Origin: Deltaproteobacteria bacterium
GTDB taxonomy: Bacteria > Desulfobacterota > Desulfobulbia > Desulfobulbales > Desulfocapsaceae
Direction: 5' to 3'
Assembly: GCA_026388715.1 (NCBI GenBank)
Contig: JAPLJF010000033.1
Location: 62,001 to 126,000, forward strand
Length of the DNA stretch: 64,000 nucleotides
Shown: in pieces, positions 44,844-53,975 of the stretch
Position numbering within the stretch: the first letter of the stretch is position 1
Layout: the number at the start of each line of letters is the position of its first letter
Made by a program: the position numbers and the translations under genes
Notes under the pieces: model-generated
The model's database searches: none
Seen by the model: the letters and a program-made list of their open reading frames with translations, nothing else
Told to the model about the DNA's origin: nothing

Positions 44844-46200
44844 CGACGAACAAAGCATGCGGGATTTTCTCACGATCCTGCTGCAGAAAGAAGGGTACGA
44901 GGTCGAGACAAGAGCCGATGGCGCCAGTGCCCTTCGCTGCCTGGAGGACAAGACCTTCGATCTGGTCATCAGCGACATCCGTATGCCCGGCATTGGCGGC
45001 CTTGATCTGCTGCACAGCATCAAGGGAAAATATCCGACCCTGCCCGTAATCCTGATCACCGCCTTTGTCTCCCCGGATGACGCTGTTGCCGCCATGAAAG
45101 ACGGGGCCTTTGACTATATCAGCAAACCGTTTAATGTGGCCGAGATCAAGAGCATCATCCGCTCTGCCACTGCCCGCAAGGGTTCCGAACCCCCAGGCCC
45201 GTCAGCCGCCGACGCCTTTCCGGGCATCATTGGCAAGAGTCAGGAGATGATCAAGATCTTTGATCTGATCCAGCGCGTTGCCCCGACACCTGCCAATGTC
45301 ATCATCTATGGTGAGTCAGGCACCGGCAAGGAACTCGTTGCCCAAGCCATCCATCAGCACAGCAAGGTAGCCGACCAACCTTTTGTGCCGATAACCTGTA
45401 GCGCCATCCCTGAAGACCTTATGGAGAGTGAGCTCTTTGGCCATGTCAAGGGGGCCTTCACCGGGGCCATCCATGACAAGGCCGGGCTTTTTCAACTGGC
45501 CAATAACGGCACGGCCTTTCTTGATGAAATCGGCGAACTGACCCCCATCATTCAGACCAAGCTGCTCAGGGTCCTCCAGGAACGGGAGGTCAAACCCGTG
45601 GGTTCAACTCGAATTGAAAGGGTGAATGTCCGCATTATCGCCGCCACCAATCGCGTACTTGAACAGGAGATCATTGCCGGTCGCTTCCGCGAAGATCTTT
45701 TCTATCGTCTGGCAGTTGTGCCTATTCGCATCCCCCCTTTACGTGAACGCAAGGGTGACGTGCCGCTGCTGGTGAACCATTTCCTGCAGAAGCATTCAAT
45801 ATTACTAGGGAAAAAAGTCCAGGAAATTTCCTCGTACGGAATGCAGGTCCTTATGGACTATGATTTTCCCGGAAATGTTCGGGAACTGGAGAACATCATT
45901 GAGCGGGGAGTTGCCCTTGAGAGCTCCAACATTATCCTGCCGGAAAGCTTAACTCTGTCGGCGCACCGATCAGAGCAGAGAAACAAGACTGGTGGCGATC
46001 CCCTGTTTCAGGCCGTGGCCAGCAAGGAAGAGCTCTTTGAGCGTGGCCTGGAAGAGGTCATCAATGACCTGGAAAAAAGAATTATCTGTTTTGCCCTGGA
46101 GAAAAGCAACCACTCCCGGATGCGGGCAGCAGAACTTCTAGGGATCAGCTTTCGCTCTCTGCGCTATAAGATCCAGAAATATGGCATTGAAGACGCGTAG
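44821..46200 (+). CDS. NtrC-family response regulator, PilR-like
   Basis: The protein has 459 residues. Its receiver domain has ILIVDDEQSMRDFL and Asp in LVISDIRMPGIGG near 52. The sigma-54 AAA+ domain has GESGTGKELVAQAIHQHS near 160, GAFTGA near 215 and FLDEIGEL. A C-terminal Fis-type helix-turn-helix ends in ISFRSLRYKIQKYGI. The combination with the downstream six-helix kinase is the PilS-PilR pattern (control of type IV pilin), although the gene order is reversed and no pilin gene is in the window. The start overlaps the GIY-YIG gene. Role by analogy; domain call firm. Confidence 0.92.
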   Translation: MTSILIVDDEQSMRDFLTILLQKEGYEVETRADGASALRCLEDKTFDLVISDIRMPGIGGLDLLHSIKGKYPTLPVILITAFVSPDDAVAAMKDGAFDYISKPFNVAEIKSIIRSATARKGSEPPGPSAADAFPGIIGKSQEMIKIFDLIQRVAPTPANVIIYGESGTGKELVAQAIHQHSKVADQPFVPITCSAIPEDLMESELFGHVKGAFTGAIHDKAGLFQLANNGTAFLDEIGELTPIIQTKLLRVLQEREVKPVGSTRIERVNVRIIAATNRVLEQEIIAGRFREDLFYRLAVVPIRIPPLRERKGDVPLLVNHFLQKHSILLGKKVQEISSYGMQVLMDYDFPGNVRELENIIERGVALESSNIILPESLTLSAHRSEQRNKTGGDPLFQAVASKEELFERGLEEVINDLEKRIICFALEKSNHSRMRAAELLGISFRSLRYKIQKYGIEDA

Positions 46201-46241
46201 CTAAACCCTGGTGATTACCCGAATCTCAATTTGAAGATATA

Positions 46242-47957
46242 ATGGATTTCAAGACCGTCATCACCCGGCCCCACCTAACCGGGAGCTCCCCTGACAACCT
46301 GCTGAAAGGTCAGCTTCTGTGGATGCTCCTGCTCCGGGTTATTCTCTATACCCTGCTCCTCGGAATCAGTGTCTTTCTTCAGAGCGGTCAGCTTGAGATC
46401 ATTTTGCCCCCCTATTACTGGCTCGTTTTTTTTATCTGCTGTGTATATCTCTCGGCCATCGGTTCGGCCTTTTTTCTACTGACCAACAAGAGAGAGGTTC
46501 TTCATTTTGGTTTCTTTCAGAATCAACTTGATATCTTTTTAGTCACCCTCCTTATTTATTACACTGGTTCCTCACACTCTGTGTTTTCTCCTCTCTACTT
46601 TTTTCCTATTATCGCCGGCGGTCTGATTTTTCCTCGTAAAGGCGGTCTGATAGCGGCAGCCGCGGCAAGCCTGCAATACGCATTGGCCCTTGGCCTTGAG
46701 CAAATGCACATTTATCCTGCTTTTCTCAACCGCTACGAATTTTTTAAAGACCAGAACCTATTCACCAGTATCAACCATTTTGCCGTGCTGGGACTGACCT
46801 TGTTCCTGGCCGCCATCCTCAGCGCCATTTTTTCGCGCCGCTTGCTTAAAACAGAGGCCGCACTTTCTAATACGGTCAGAAGCCTGGACAGTCTGTCGCT
46901 GCTCTACAAACAGATTTTTGATGATATCGCCACCGGCATTATCACCATTGATGATAGCAACCGAATCACATCGGCCAACAATGCCATTGGCCGCATCACC
47001 GGCTACCTGCCAATTGATCTTTCCGGACAGCTCTTCTCTCAGTTCTTTCCAACCCTGGATCTGCACAACAAAGGTTCACGACTCACTGCCGATCTTATGC
47101 GCCAGGATGGAGTCGGGATCAGGGTGGGATACTCCTGCGCCAAACTGCAATTCCCGGCAGAGCCGCCAAGTCATGAGCATGAAATGCACCAGTGCCGGAA
47201 CTGCAAAATCCTGACCATTCAGGATATCAGTGAGGTAGAACGCCTGGAACAGCAGATGCATCAGACTGAAAAATTGGCCGCCATAGGACGGATCAGCGCC
47301 GGGATTGCCCATGATTTCAGAAATCCGCTTGCCGCCATCTCAGGTTCTGCTCAGGTCCTTGCCAGTGAGTTCTCCCTGAATGATTTTCCCGAACAAAAAA
47401 CCAACCGGGCGCTCATCAATATCATCCTCCGTGAATCAAACCGCCTGACCCACACCATCTCTGATTTTCTTAAATTTGCCAGACCGGAGTCAGTGGAGCG
47501 CGAATGGTTTGCCCTGAGGAAATGTCTGGATGAAGTCCTCCAGGTCAGCAAAGCAGATCCTCTCTGGCCAGCCGGTTGCACCCTCCAGATCGAGGTTGAT
47601 CCCAGCTATTCACTGTGGGCAGACCAGAACCAGATCTTCACGGTTCTCAATCATCTGCTCCACAACGCTCTGCCTTTCTGCCCGCAAGGCGCGGAGGTTA
47701 TCAGGATAGAAGCGGAAGAGCTGAATCTTTCCGAGAATCAGGGAGAAATCATCGTGCGCATTGGTGATAACGGAACAGGCATTGAGGAAGAAAACCGGGA
47801 GAAGATCTTTGAGCCTTTTTTTACCAAACGGGTCGATGGGACCGGGCTTGGCCTGGCCATTGTCAAGCAGATCGTCATGGCCCATCATGGCACCATTGAG
47901 GTGAGCCGCTCCGAACTGGGCGGTGCCTTGTTCACCGTGCATCTGCCCCTGCCATGA
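46242..47957 (+). CDS. Sensor histidine kinase, PilS-like
   Basis: The protein has 571 residues. The N-terminal 195 residues contain about six membrane helices with short loops, as in PilS. A PAS domain follows (about 225-330: IFDDIATGIITIDDSNRITSANNAIGRITGY). It has a Cys-rich insert HQCRNCKIL near 322. The phospho-acceptor region is AIGRISAGIAHDFRNPLAAISG (His near 356), and the ATPase domain has NHLLHNALPFC, DNGTGIEEENREKIFEPFF and GTGLGLAIVKQIV. It starts 41 bases after the regulator gene and is cotranscribed with it. The signal sensed is unknown. Confidence 0.9.
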   Translation: MDFKTVITRPHLTGSSPDNLLKGQLLWMLLLRVILYTLLLGISVFLQSGQLEIILPPYYWLVFFICCVYLSAIGSAFFLLTNKREVLHFGFFQNQLDIFLVTLLIYYTGSSHSVFSPLYFFPIIAGGLIFPRKGGLIAAAAASLQYALALGLEQMHIYPAFLNRYEFFKDQNLFTSINHFAVLGLTLFLAAILSAIFSRRLLKTEAALSNTVRSLDSLSLLYKQIFDDIATGIITIDDSNRITSANNAIGRITGYLPIDLSGQLFSQFFPTLDLHNKGSRLTADLMRQDGVGIRVGYSCAKLQFPAEPPSHEHEMHQCRNCKILTIQDISEVERLEQQMHQTEKLAAIGRISAGIAHDFRNPLAAISGSAQVLASEFSLNDFPEQKTNRALINIILRESNRLTHTISDFLKFARPESVEREWFALRKCLDEVLQVSKADPLWPAGCTLQIEVDPSYSLWADQNQIFTVLNHLLHNALPFCPQGAEVIRIEAEELNLSENQGEIIVRIGDNGTGIEEENREKIFEPFFTKRVDGTGLGLAIVKQIVMAHHGTIEVSRSELGGALFTVHLPLP

Positions 47958-48027
47958 CCATATCTCTCCAATATCTTTCGTAACTCTCAAAAGCACTTTC
48001 AATCAAACACCAAAGGTTTGGAAGCAT

Positions 48028-48822
48028 ATGCCGCTTATCTTCATTACCAATGACGATGGAATCCATAGCCCAGGTCTCCAAATTCTTGCATCTGCCCTGC
48101 GCCCCCTGGCCCATTGTGTGATTGTCGCCCCCGACCGGGATAATTCGGCGGTATCGCACTCACTGACCATGAATCGTCCCTTAAAGGTCACCAAGGTTGA
48201 GGAGAATTTCTACTCCATAGACGGCACACCCACCGACTGCGTGGCCATCGGTTTGAAGAAGATCCTTGAACAGCAACCGGATTTGCTGATCTCAGGGATC
48301 AATCCCGGCCCCAATCTGGGTGACGATATCGCCTATTCAGGCACGGTATCGGCGGCAGTGGAAGGAACCATGTACGGGATTCCATCCCTGGCGGTCTCCC
48401 TGGCCGGAAACCACCCCTATGATTTTGGTGTTGCCGGGCAAGTGGCAGCCTGGCTGGCCAGGATTATCCTGGAAAAGGGGCTGCCCGAAAGCACCCTTCT
48501 CAACGCCAATGTCCCGGCAATTGAGACGATACGCGGGGTGAAAGTCACCCGCCAGGGACGAAGACTGTGGCAAAATGCCATTCAGGAGACCCTGGATCCC
48601 TGGGGGCGTAAACATTACTGGATAGGAGGCGGTACGCCCCATCTGGATCCGGATGAGGATACGGACGCGAATGCCATCAGCGCCGGATATATCTCAGTCA
48701 CTCCCATTCATCTCGATCTGACCAATCATGCCGGACTGGACTATTTGAAAGAGGAATGTGCCCTGGAACGGAAAAATGACCAGGGGCGTTGGGAGTGGCA
48801 AACAGACTTGAAAAATGGATAG
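48028..48822 (+). CDS. surE: 5'/3'-nucleotidase SurE
   Basis: The protein has 264 residues from ATG 48028 (MPLIFITNDDGIHSPGLQIL); the track start is 35 codons upstream inside the kinase gene. It removes phosphate from nucleoside monophosphates and is linked to stationary-phase survival. Metal-binding DD in TNDDG, Ser of APDRDNSAVSHSLT, and the Asn of SGINPGPNLGDDIAYSGTVSAAVEG are all present. It also has ISVTPIHLDLTN near the C-terminus. It lies 70 bases after the PilS-like gene and may be read from the same transcript. Confidence 0.96.
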   Translation: MPLIFITNDDGIHSPGLQILASALRPLAHCVIVAPDRDNSAVSHSLTMNRPLKVTKVEENFYSIDGTPTDCVAIGLKKILEQQPDLLISGINPGPNLGDDIAYSGTVSAAVEGTMYGIPSLAVSLAGNHPYDFGVAGQVAAWLARIILEKGLPESTLLNANVPAIETIRGVKVTRQGRRLWQNAIQETLDPWGRKHYWIGGGTPHLDPDEDTDANAISAGYISVTPIHLDLTNHAGLDYLKEECALERKNDQGRWEWQTDLKNG

Positions 48823-48938
48823 TAACGGGGAATGATTTCATCCCCGGTTCGTCATTTTCAGGAAAATGGCAGAAAGATTCCCCGTTATTGTCCAGCCGGA
48901 AATAACAGGATTACTTTTCGATTTAACCGGTCAATTCC

Positions 48939-48978
48939 TTCATATCTCCAAGGCGCATCCGGGCCTTGGAGATATGAA
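48939..48978. terminator. Perfect palindrome between surE and rubrerythrin
   Basis: TTCATATCTCCAAGGC and GCCTTGGAGATATGAA form a 16-bp perfect stem with an eight-base loop. There is no clear T run, so it is either a weak convergent terminator or another intergenic palindrome. Confidence 0.6.
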
Positions 48979-49009
48979 ATAACAAAACCGTACTGGGAAG
49001 AGATAGACA

Positions 49010-49510
49010 CTAACTGACTTGTTCAAAGATGTGGCTTTTAGCACCACAGATAGGACATTTTTCAGGAGGAGCCCCGAGTTCAATGTGACCACAGACCGGG
49101 CAAAGGTAAAAGCCTGTCACGTCCAGATCAACGCCGTTTTTCACGGCCTCCAGGGCCTTGGTGTACAAAGCAGCATGCACCGCCTCGGCCTTGACCGCAA
49201 ATTTAAACATGACCTTGGCTTTATGGCCCTCGGCCTCGGCCTGGGCAACCATGGGCGGGTACATATCCTGAAATTCATGGGTCTCGCCATGAATGGCTTC
49301 CTGCAGGTTGTCAACCGTGGAGCCGACCTTATCCAGGGCCTTCAGATGACCCTCAGCATGGATCCGCTCAGCCTCGGCCGTGGTGCGGAACAATCTGGCA
49401 ATATTGACAAAACCTTCCTTTTCCGCTTTTTTGGCAAAGGCCCGGTATTTCTGATTGGCCTGACTTTCACCGGCAAAGGCATCCATGAGATTTTCTGTAG
49501 TTGATGGCAT
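49010..49510 (-). CDS. rbr: Rubrerythrin
   Basis: Rubrerythrin reduces hydrogen peroxide in anaerobes, using a di-iron centre and a rubredoxin-like domain. The protein has 166 residues. The four-helix part has the ligand motifs ESQANQKYRAFAKKAE, TAEAERIHAEGHL, HGETHEFQDMYP and AVKAEAVHAALY. The C-terminal FYLCPVCGHIELGAPPEKCPICGAKSH binds a single iron by two CxxC pairs. AGGAGG precedes the ATG. It is followed, 66 bases upstream on the same strand, by a thioredoxin-reductase-like flavoprotein gene, a sensible electron donor. It converges with surE. Confidence 0.97.
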   Translation of the reverse strand: MPSTTENLMDAFAGESQANQKYRAFAKKAEKEGFVNIARLFRTTAEAERIHAEGHLKALDKVGSTVDNLQEAIHGETHEFQDMYPPMVAQAEAEGHKAKVMFKFAVKAEAVHAALYTKALEAVKNGVDLDVTGFYLCPVCGHIELGAPPEKCPICGAKSHIFEQVS

Positions 49511-49575
49511 GATTTCCTCCTCAAAAGTTTGTTTATGACTGGAACGGTGACCAAGTACAAGAAAACAACAAAAAA

Positions 49576-50493
49576 TTATGGAGCCTCACCCTTCTGTTTC
49601 CGGGCAAAATTCGCCGCCTCCATGCCGGCGACACAACCCTCGCCAACCGCCTTGGCCATCTGATAAGGATAGCCGGTGATATCTCCGGCACCATAGACAC
49701 CAGGGACATTGGTCTCGGCCAGTTTATTGGTTTCGATATGGGTCATGGTATCCTGATCAAGCTGGACCCCTATTTCCAGTGCCAGTTCCATGGCCCCCTT
49801 GGCCCCAAGTTCGATGAAAATGCCATCGACCATCACTTCGTTTCCGTTGTCAAGAAGGATGGATTGCACTGCTTTCTCACCCTGGATCGCCTTGACCCAG
49901 GTGCCGGACAAGAGTTCAACAGTCGAGCTTTTCAACTTTGCCAGGATATCGGTAGAGGCCACCAGTCCCTGACTTATCAGATAGACTTTGGAGGCATAGC
50001 CGGTAAGGGTCAAGGCCCCGTCAATGGCAGCGCTGGCATTACCGACGACCGCAACCGTGGCGTTCCGGTAAAAATTGGCGTCACAATCCACGCAATAGGA
50101 AACCCCGCGGCCAGCAAATTCCTGTTCACCCGGCACCTTCAGTTTTTTTCTGGCCGTGCCGGTGGCAAAGATAACCGTGCGGCTGGTGATCGTTGCCCCG
50201 CCTTCCAGTTTAAGCACAAACAAGGCCTCTTGCTGATGGATCTTCAAGACATCGTCATCCAGCAGTTCGGCGCCAAATCCCCTGACCTGAGCAATCCCCA
50301 CCTCCAGCAGTTCCTGGCCACTCTTCACCCCTTCCACACAGGCATAGTTCTCCACATGGGCAGAATAGAGCGAACTCCGCTCAATCCGTCCCAGCAACAA
50401 GACCCTGCTTTTCTTGCGAACCGCATGGATTGCGGCCTGGATCCCGGCCGGACCGGCCCCAACAATCACCACATCATAGACTAAAGGTTCCAT
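49576..50493 (-). CDS. Thioredoxin-reductase-like FAD/NAD(P)H flavoprotein
   Basis: The protein has 305 residues. The FAD-binding motif GAGPAGIQAAIHAVRKK is at the N-terminus, the redox-active pair is YCVDCD (near 137-140, in the place of the CATC of TrxB), the NAD(P)H motif is VVGNASAAIDGAL, and the C-terminal FAD contact is GVYGAGDITGYPYQMAKAVGEGCVAG. The second nucleotide motif lacks the usual HRR-type NADPH residues, so NADH use is possible. It lies upstream of rubrerythrin on the same strand, so it may serve thiol redox balance or peroxide defence. Family certain; the substrate (thioredoxin or another) is not. Confidence 0.85.
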   Translation of the reverse strand: MEPLVYDVVIVGAGPAGIQAAIHAVRKKSRVLLLGRIERSSLYSAHVENYACVEGVKSGQELLEVGIAQVRGFGAELLDDDVLKIHQQEALFVLKLEGGATITSRTVIFATGTARKKLKVPGEQEFAGRGVSYCVDCDANFYRNATVAVVGNASAAIDGALTLTGYASKVYLISQGLVASTDILAKLKSSTVELLSGTWVKAIQGEKAVQSILLDNGNEVMVDGIFIELGAKGAMELALEIGVQLDQDTMTHIETNKLAETNVPGVYGAGDITGYPYQMAKAVGEGCVAGMEAANFARKQKGEAP

Positions 50494-50632
50494 TTTCCCC
50501 TCCCAAAAACCAGAATTCCATCTCCAATAAAAAGCACTTTTTCCATACCACCCTGCATTCCTCTTGAATTATCAGGTAATATATCCTATATATAAAGGGT
50601 TTCAGCTTTATTTTTCAAGATACCCTGAGCCG

Positions 50633-50732
50633 TTGTCAAAAAACAACTGTAACATTAGAACATCTCTGATCAGTATAAGGAGCCGCGGCAAAATGGTCAA
50701 AGATGTAATGGTTATGTTATAACGGCTCCTAA
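50633..50732. repeat. Intergenic hairpin repeat, locus B
   Basis: CCGTTGTCAAAAAACAACTG followed by TAACATTAGAACATC matches the first part of 29303-29342. It is followed by AGGAGCCG ... CGGCTCCT, an imperfect stem. It is non-coding and lies just upstream of the ketosynthase gene. Confidence 0.65.
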
Positions 50733-50784
50733 AATAACTTAACCCATTTATAATAAGCCTACCTCCATTCGTCAATCAACCATC

Positions 50785-52026
50785 ATGAATAGCAATCAGC
50801 AAAGAATCGTCATAACAGGGATCGGCCTGGCCGCGCCGGGCGCTGACAATCTCAAGGATTTTCGCGAGCAACTCCTGACCGGAACCAGCGCCATCAAAGA
50901 GATCGATCTCCGCTATTTTGGTCCGGCGGCCGCCGGGATCTGCACCTTTGACGAAACCAGATACCGTAAAAAAAAGGAAAATAAACGGGGAACACGGGCG
51001 GGCTGCCTTGGTGTCTATTGCGCCCACGAGGCCATGGCCGACGCGGCACTCGATATTGGTTACTATGACCGCTCCCGCATCGGCGTCTATGTCGGACTCA
51101 CCGAACATGGCACCGTGGAGACAGAAAACGAAATTTTCAATATCAGCCAGTATAATTATGACGTAAATTACTGGACCCACCACCACAACCCCCGAACCGT
51201 TCTCAACAACCCCCCAGGCGAGATCACCATGAGCCTGGGAATCACCGGCCCCCATTACGCCATTGGCGCTGCCTGTGCCGCCGGCAATGCCTCTCTGATT
51301 CAAGGCGTCCAGATGCTCCGCCTGGGCGAAGTGGATATGGCCCTGGCCGGTGGTATCTCTGAATCAACCGGCTCCTTTGGGATCTTCGCGAGCTTCAAGG
51401 CCCAGGGCGCACTCGGTGAGGCCGAAGACCCGCGCATGGCCTGCCGGCCTTTTGATATGGCGAGAAACGGGATTGTGGTTTCAGAAGGGGGTGCCATCTA
51501 CGTCATGGAAAGGCTGGAAAAAGCCCTTGAGCGCGGAGCCAGGATCTATGGAGAGATTGCCGGCTACTGCATCAACTCCGATGCTCGTGATTTTGTGCTT
51601 CCCTATGGCAAGAGACAGGCAGAATGCATGCAGCAGGCCCTGCATCGCGCCGGATTGCAACCTGCCGATATTGATATCATCAATACCCATGCCACCGGCA
51701 CCAGGCAGGGAGATATTGAAGAGTGCAAGGCCATCCGTCAGGTTTTCGGTGAGGCGCCGTCCACCTATATCAACAACACCAAATCCATCATTGGTCATGC
51801 CATGGGGGCCGCCGGTGTCCTTGAACTTGCCGGCAATCTGCCCTCCTTTGAGGATAACAAAGTCCATCCCACCATCAATATCAGCAACCTTGATCCGGAA
51901 TGCGCCCTGCCCAACATGGTCATCAACAAACCGGTACAAATCCCGTCCGTATCCACCATTCTCAACAACTCTTTTGGTATGGTTGGCGTCAATTCCGTTA
52001 TCATTGTCAAAAAATACAAGAAATAA
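50785..52026 (+). CDS. Beta-ketoacyl-ACP synthase, FabF-like, in acyl-ACP cluster
   Basis: The protein has 413 residues. It is a condensing enzyme with the complete Cys-His-His triad: Cys164 in GAACAAGNAS, His302 in NTHATGT and His338 in KSIIGHAMGAAG. It has LNNSFGMVGVNS at the C-terminus. It differs from housekeeping FabF in the active-site entrance (NYWTHHHNPRTVLNNPPGEI, which echoes polyketide and specialised lipid synthases). It heads a plus-strand run with an ACP, two CrtI-like flavoenzymes, a ketoreductase and a dehydratase. It therefore probably extends a special acyl chain on that ACP. The upstream region carries an intergenic repeat. Product unknown. Confidence 0.88.
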   Translation: MNSNQQRIVITGIGLAAPGADNLKDFREQLLTGTSAIKEIDLRYFGPAAAGICTFDETRYRKKKENKRGTRAGCLGVYCAHEAMADAALDIGYYDRSRIGVYVGLTEHGTVETENEIFNISQYNYDVNYWTHHHNPRTVLNNPPGEITMSLGITGPHYAIGAACAAGNASLIQGVQMLRLGEVDMALAGGISESTGSFGIFASFKAQGALGEAEDPRMACRPFDMARNGIVVSEGGAIYVMERLEKALERGARIYGEIAGYCINSDARDFVLPYGKRQAECMQQALHRAGLQPADIDIINTHATGTRQGDIEECKAIRQVFGEAPSTYINNTKSIIGHAMGAAGVLELAGNLPSFEDNKVHPTINISNLDPECALPNMVINKPVQIPSVSTILNNSFGMVGVNSVIIVKKYKK

Positions 52027-52177
52027 ATGTGTTTTTCAAAAAATATATAAAAAAGAGTGGCAAGGTATGGTATAAAGAATGTTTTCCTTGGATAAACGCT
52101 CTCGTTTATACCGACCTATGCACAATAACATATACAAAAATCACTCTTTTTAGTGAGAGATCGAATCTGGAGCCAAC

Positions 52178-52429
52178 ATGACCCGTAACAATATTAAGGA
52201 TCTCATACTCGAGATCATCAAAGATATAGATGAAGATGCCGATTTTGCCACGCTGCAATCCGAGCTGCCGCTGCGTGACCAGCTTGACCTTGATTCTATG
52301 GATTTTCTCGATATCGTGATGGAGCTCCGCAAACGGCATAAATTGCAGATCCCTGAAGAAGATTATCCGCAACTGGCCTCCCTCGACAGCTGCGTCAACT
52401 ACCTCGAACCCATGCTTAAAAACGTCTAA
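52178..52429 (+). CDS. Acyl carrier protein
   Basis: The protein has 83 acidic residues and is all helical. The phosphopantetheine site is LRDQLDLDSMDFLDIVMEL with Ser40 as attachment point. It is separated from the ketosynthase by 150 bases, and from the next gene by two. The dedicated ACP in this cluster implies that the chain stays ACP-bound during the flavoenzyme steps. Helix 2 and the region after it (KRHKLQIPEEDYPQLASL) differ from the housekeeping AcpP pattern, as expected for a pathway-specific carrier. Confidence 0.9.
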   Translation: MTRNNIKDLILEIIKDIDEDADFATLQSELPLRDQLDLDSMDFLDIVMELRKRHKLQIPEEDYPQLASLDSCVNYLEPMLKNV

Positions 52430-52431
52430 AG

Positions 52432-53817
52432 GTGCACGTCCCCCTGCTGATTATCGGCGGCGGTCTCTCGGGACTGGCCGCCGCAATTCGTTTCGCCCGT
52501 TTCAATCCAGAAGTCCTGATCCTGGAAAAACACACCCGCGTCGGTGGCCTCAACTCCTATTATTACCGCAACAACTCCCTGCTGGAGACCGGCCTCCATG
52601 CCATCACCAATTTTGCCCCGCCCCACGATAAAAATGCGCCCCTCAACCGGCTGCTCCGCCAACTGAAACTGCGGCGCAAGGACTTCACGTTTCATGAACA
52701 GATCGCCAGCGAGATCTCCTTTGTCAATCAGGAATCACTGACCTTCTCTAATAATTTTGAAATATTACACCATGAGGTAATGACCAAATTCCCCCGCAGC
52801 GCGCCGGGATTCACCCGGCTGCTGCAGGCCATCAAGGAATTTGATCCGTTCAAGGCCGCGCCCTTCCGCTCGGCCCGGACCTTTCTGGCCGCGACCCTCG
52901 ACGACCCGCTGTTAGTAGATATGCTGCTCTGCCCGCTGATGTATTACGGATCAAGTGTCGAAAACGACATGGATCTTGGCCAGTTTGTCATCATGTTTCG
53001 GGCGATCTTTCTGGAAGGGATGTTCCGGCCTGAGGGCAGCATCAAGGATTTTCTCGATATCCTGCTCAAGCAGTATCAGGGATTCGGCGGCAAAATCCGC
53101 ATGCAGGCCCCTGTGGCCCGAATCATCCTTCAGGGCAGAAAGGTGACGGGAGTGGAACTGGCAGACGGCGAGGTGATCGAGTGCGACGCCCTGCTCTCGA
53201 CCATCGGCTATGAAGAGACCCTGGCAGCTCTTGCTGTGCCGCCTGTGCCCAGGCCCAAACCCCGTCTTGGTTTTGTCGAATCCATCTTCCGGCTACCCGC
53301 CGATTGTGAGAAGGTTCTGCCCAAGGATAAAACCATTATTTTTTACAACACCAGCGATAAATTCCGATACCAGCGGCCAGAAGGGCGCGTTGATTACAGC
53401 AGTGGCGTTATCTGCTTTCCCGGGAACTTCCAGGGGCTTGACGCGAAGACATATCTTGAGGTTCGCGCTACCCATCTTGCCGATTATGCCGGTTGGAAGT
53501 CTCTTGCCGCTGACAGGCCCGCCTACCTTGCGGCCAAGAACGACACGGCCAGCCAGTCGAAAAAGACGCTCGAGAAAATCATTGGTAATTTCAGCCAACA
53601 TATTGTATATGAGGATACCTTTACCCCCCTTACCATAGAACGTTTTACCGCCAAAAAAGAAGGCGCTATTTACGGCTGTCCTGATAAGATCAAGGATGGC
53701 GACATCGGCTATGACAATCTCTTTCTTGCCGGCACCGACCAGGGCTTTTTAGGTATTGTCGGCTCCATGCTGAGTGGTGTCTCCATGGTTAACCAACATA
53801 TTCTGTCCCGACTGTGA
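52432..53817 (+). CDS. CrtI/phytoene-desaturase-like FAD oxidoreductase 1
   Basis: The protein has 461 residues from a GTG two bases after the ACP stop, so the two are coupled. An N-terminal dinucleotide motif PLLIIGGGLSGLAAAIRFARFNPEVLILEKHTRVGGLNS and a C-terminal FAD contact NLFLAGTDQGFLGIVGSMLSGVSMVN place it in the phytoene desaturase/isomerase superfamily. In carotenoid pathways such enzymes desaturate or isomerise long hydrocarbon chains. There is no phytoene synthase here, and the neighbours are fatty-acid-type, so an acyl-ACP or acyl-derived polyene is a more likely substrate. That is inference. Confidence 0.82.
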   Translation: MHVPLLIIGGGLSGLAAAIRFARFNPEVLILEKHTRVGGLNSYYYRNNSLLETGLHAITNFAPPHDKNAPLNRLLRQLKLRRKDFTFHEQIASEISFVNQESLTFSNNFEILHHEVMTKFPRSAPGFTRLLQAIKEFDPFKAAPFRSARTFLAATLDDPLLVDMLLCPLMYYGSSVENDMDLGQFVIMFRAIFLEGMFRPEGSIKDFLDILLKQYQGFGGKIRMQAPVARIILQGRKVTGVELADGEVIECDALLSTIGYEETLAALAVPPVPRPKPRLGFVESIFRLPADCEKVLPKDKTIIFYNTSDKFRYQRPEGRVDYSSGVICFPGNFQGLDAKTYLEVRATHLADYAGWKSLAADRPAYLAAKNDTASQSKKTLEKIIGNFSQHIVYEDTFTPLTIERFTAKKEGAIYGCPDKIKDGDIGYDNLFLAGTDQGFLGIVGSMLSGVSMVNQHILSRL

Positions 53818-53844
53818 TGGCGTCGCGAAAAGGCCCGAAAACTG

Positions 53845-53920
53845 CGTTGCGTTGCATCCTTCGTCACTGCGGCGTACCTGAAAGTACGCCGCAATCCTCA
53901 GGATTTGCGCGCCTTGTCTT
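53845..53920. repeat. Intergenic palindrome with GCGGCGTAC hairpin
   Basis: GCGGCGTAC-CTGAAA-GTACGCCGC is a perfect stem in the 158-base gap between the two flavoenzyme genes, flanked by TGCGTTGCGTTGCATCC and CGCGCCTTG. Similar T/G-rich palindromic units recur in many bacterial genomes as intergenic repeats. Confidence 0.6.
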
Positions 53921-53975
53921 TTAGGTCTTTTTGTTTAACCATCCCCTTGATGACTTTTAACAATAGATTACTTCG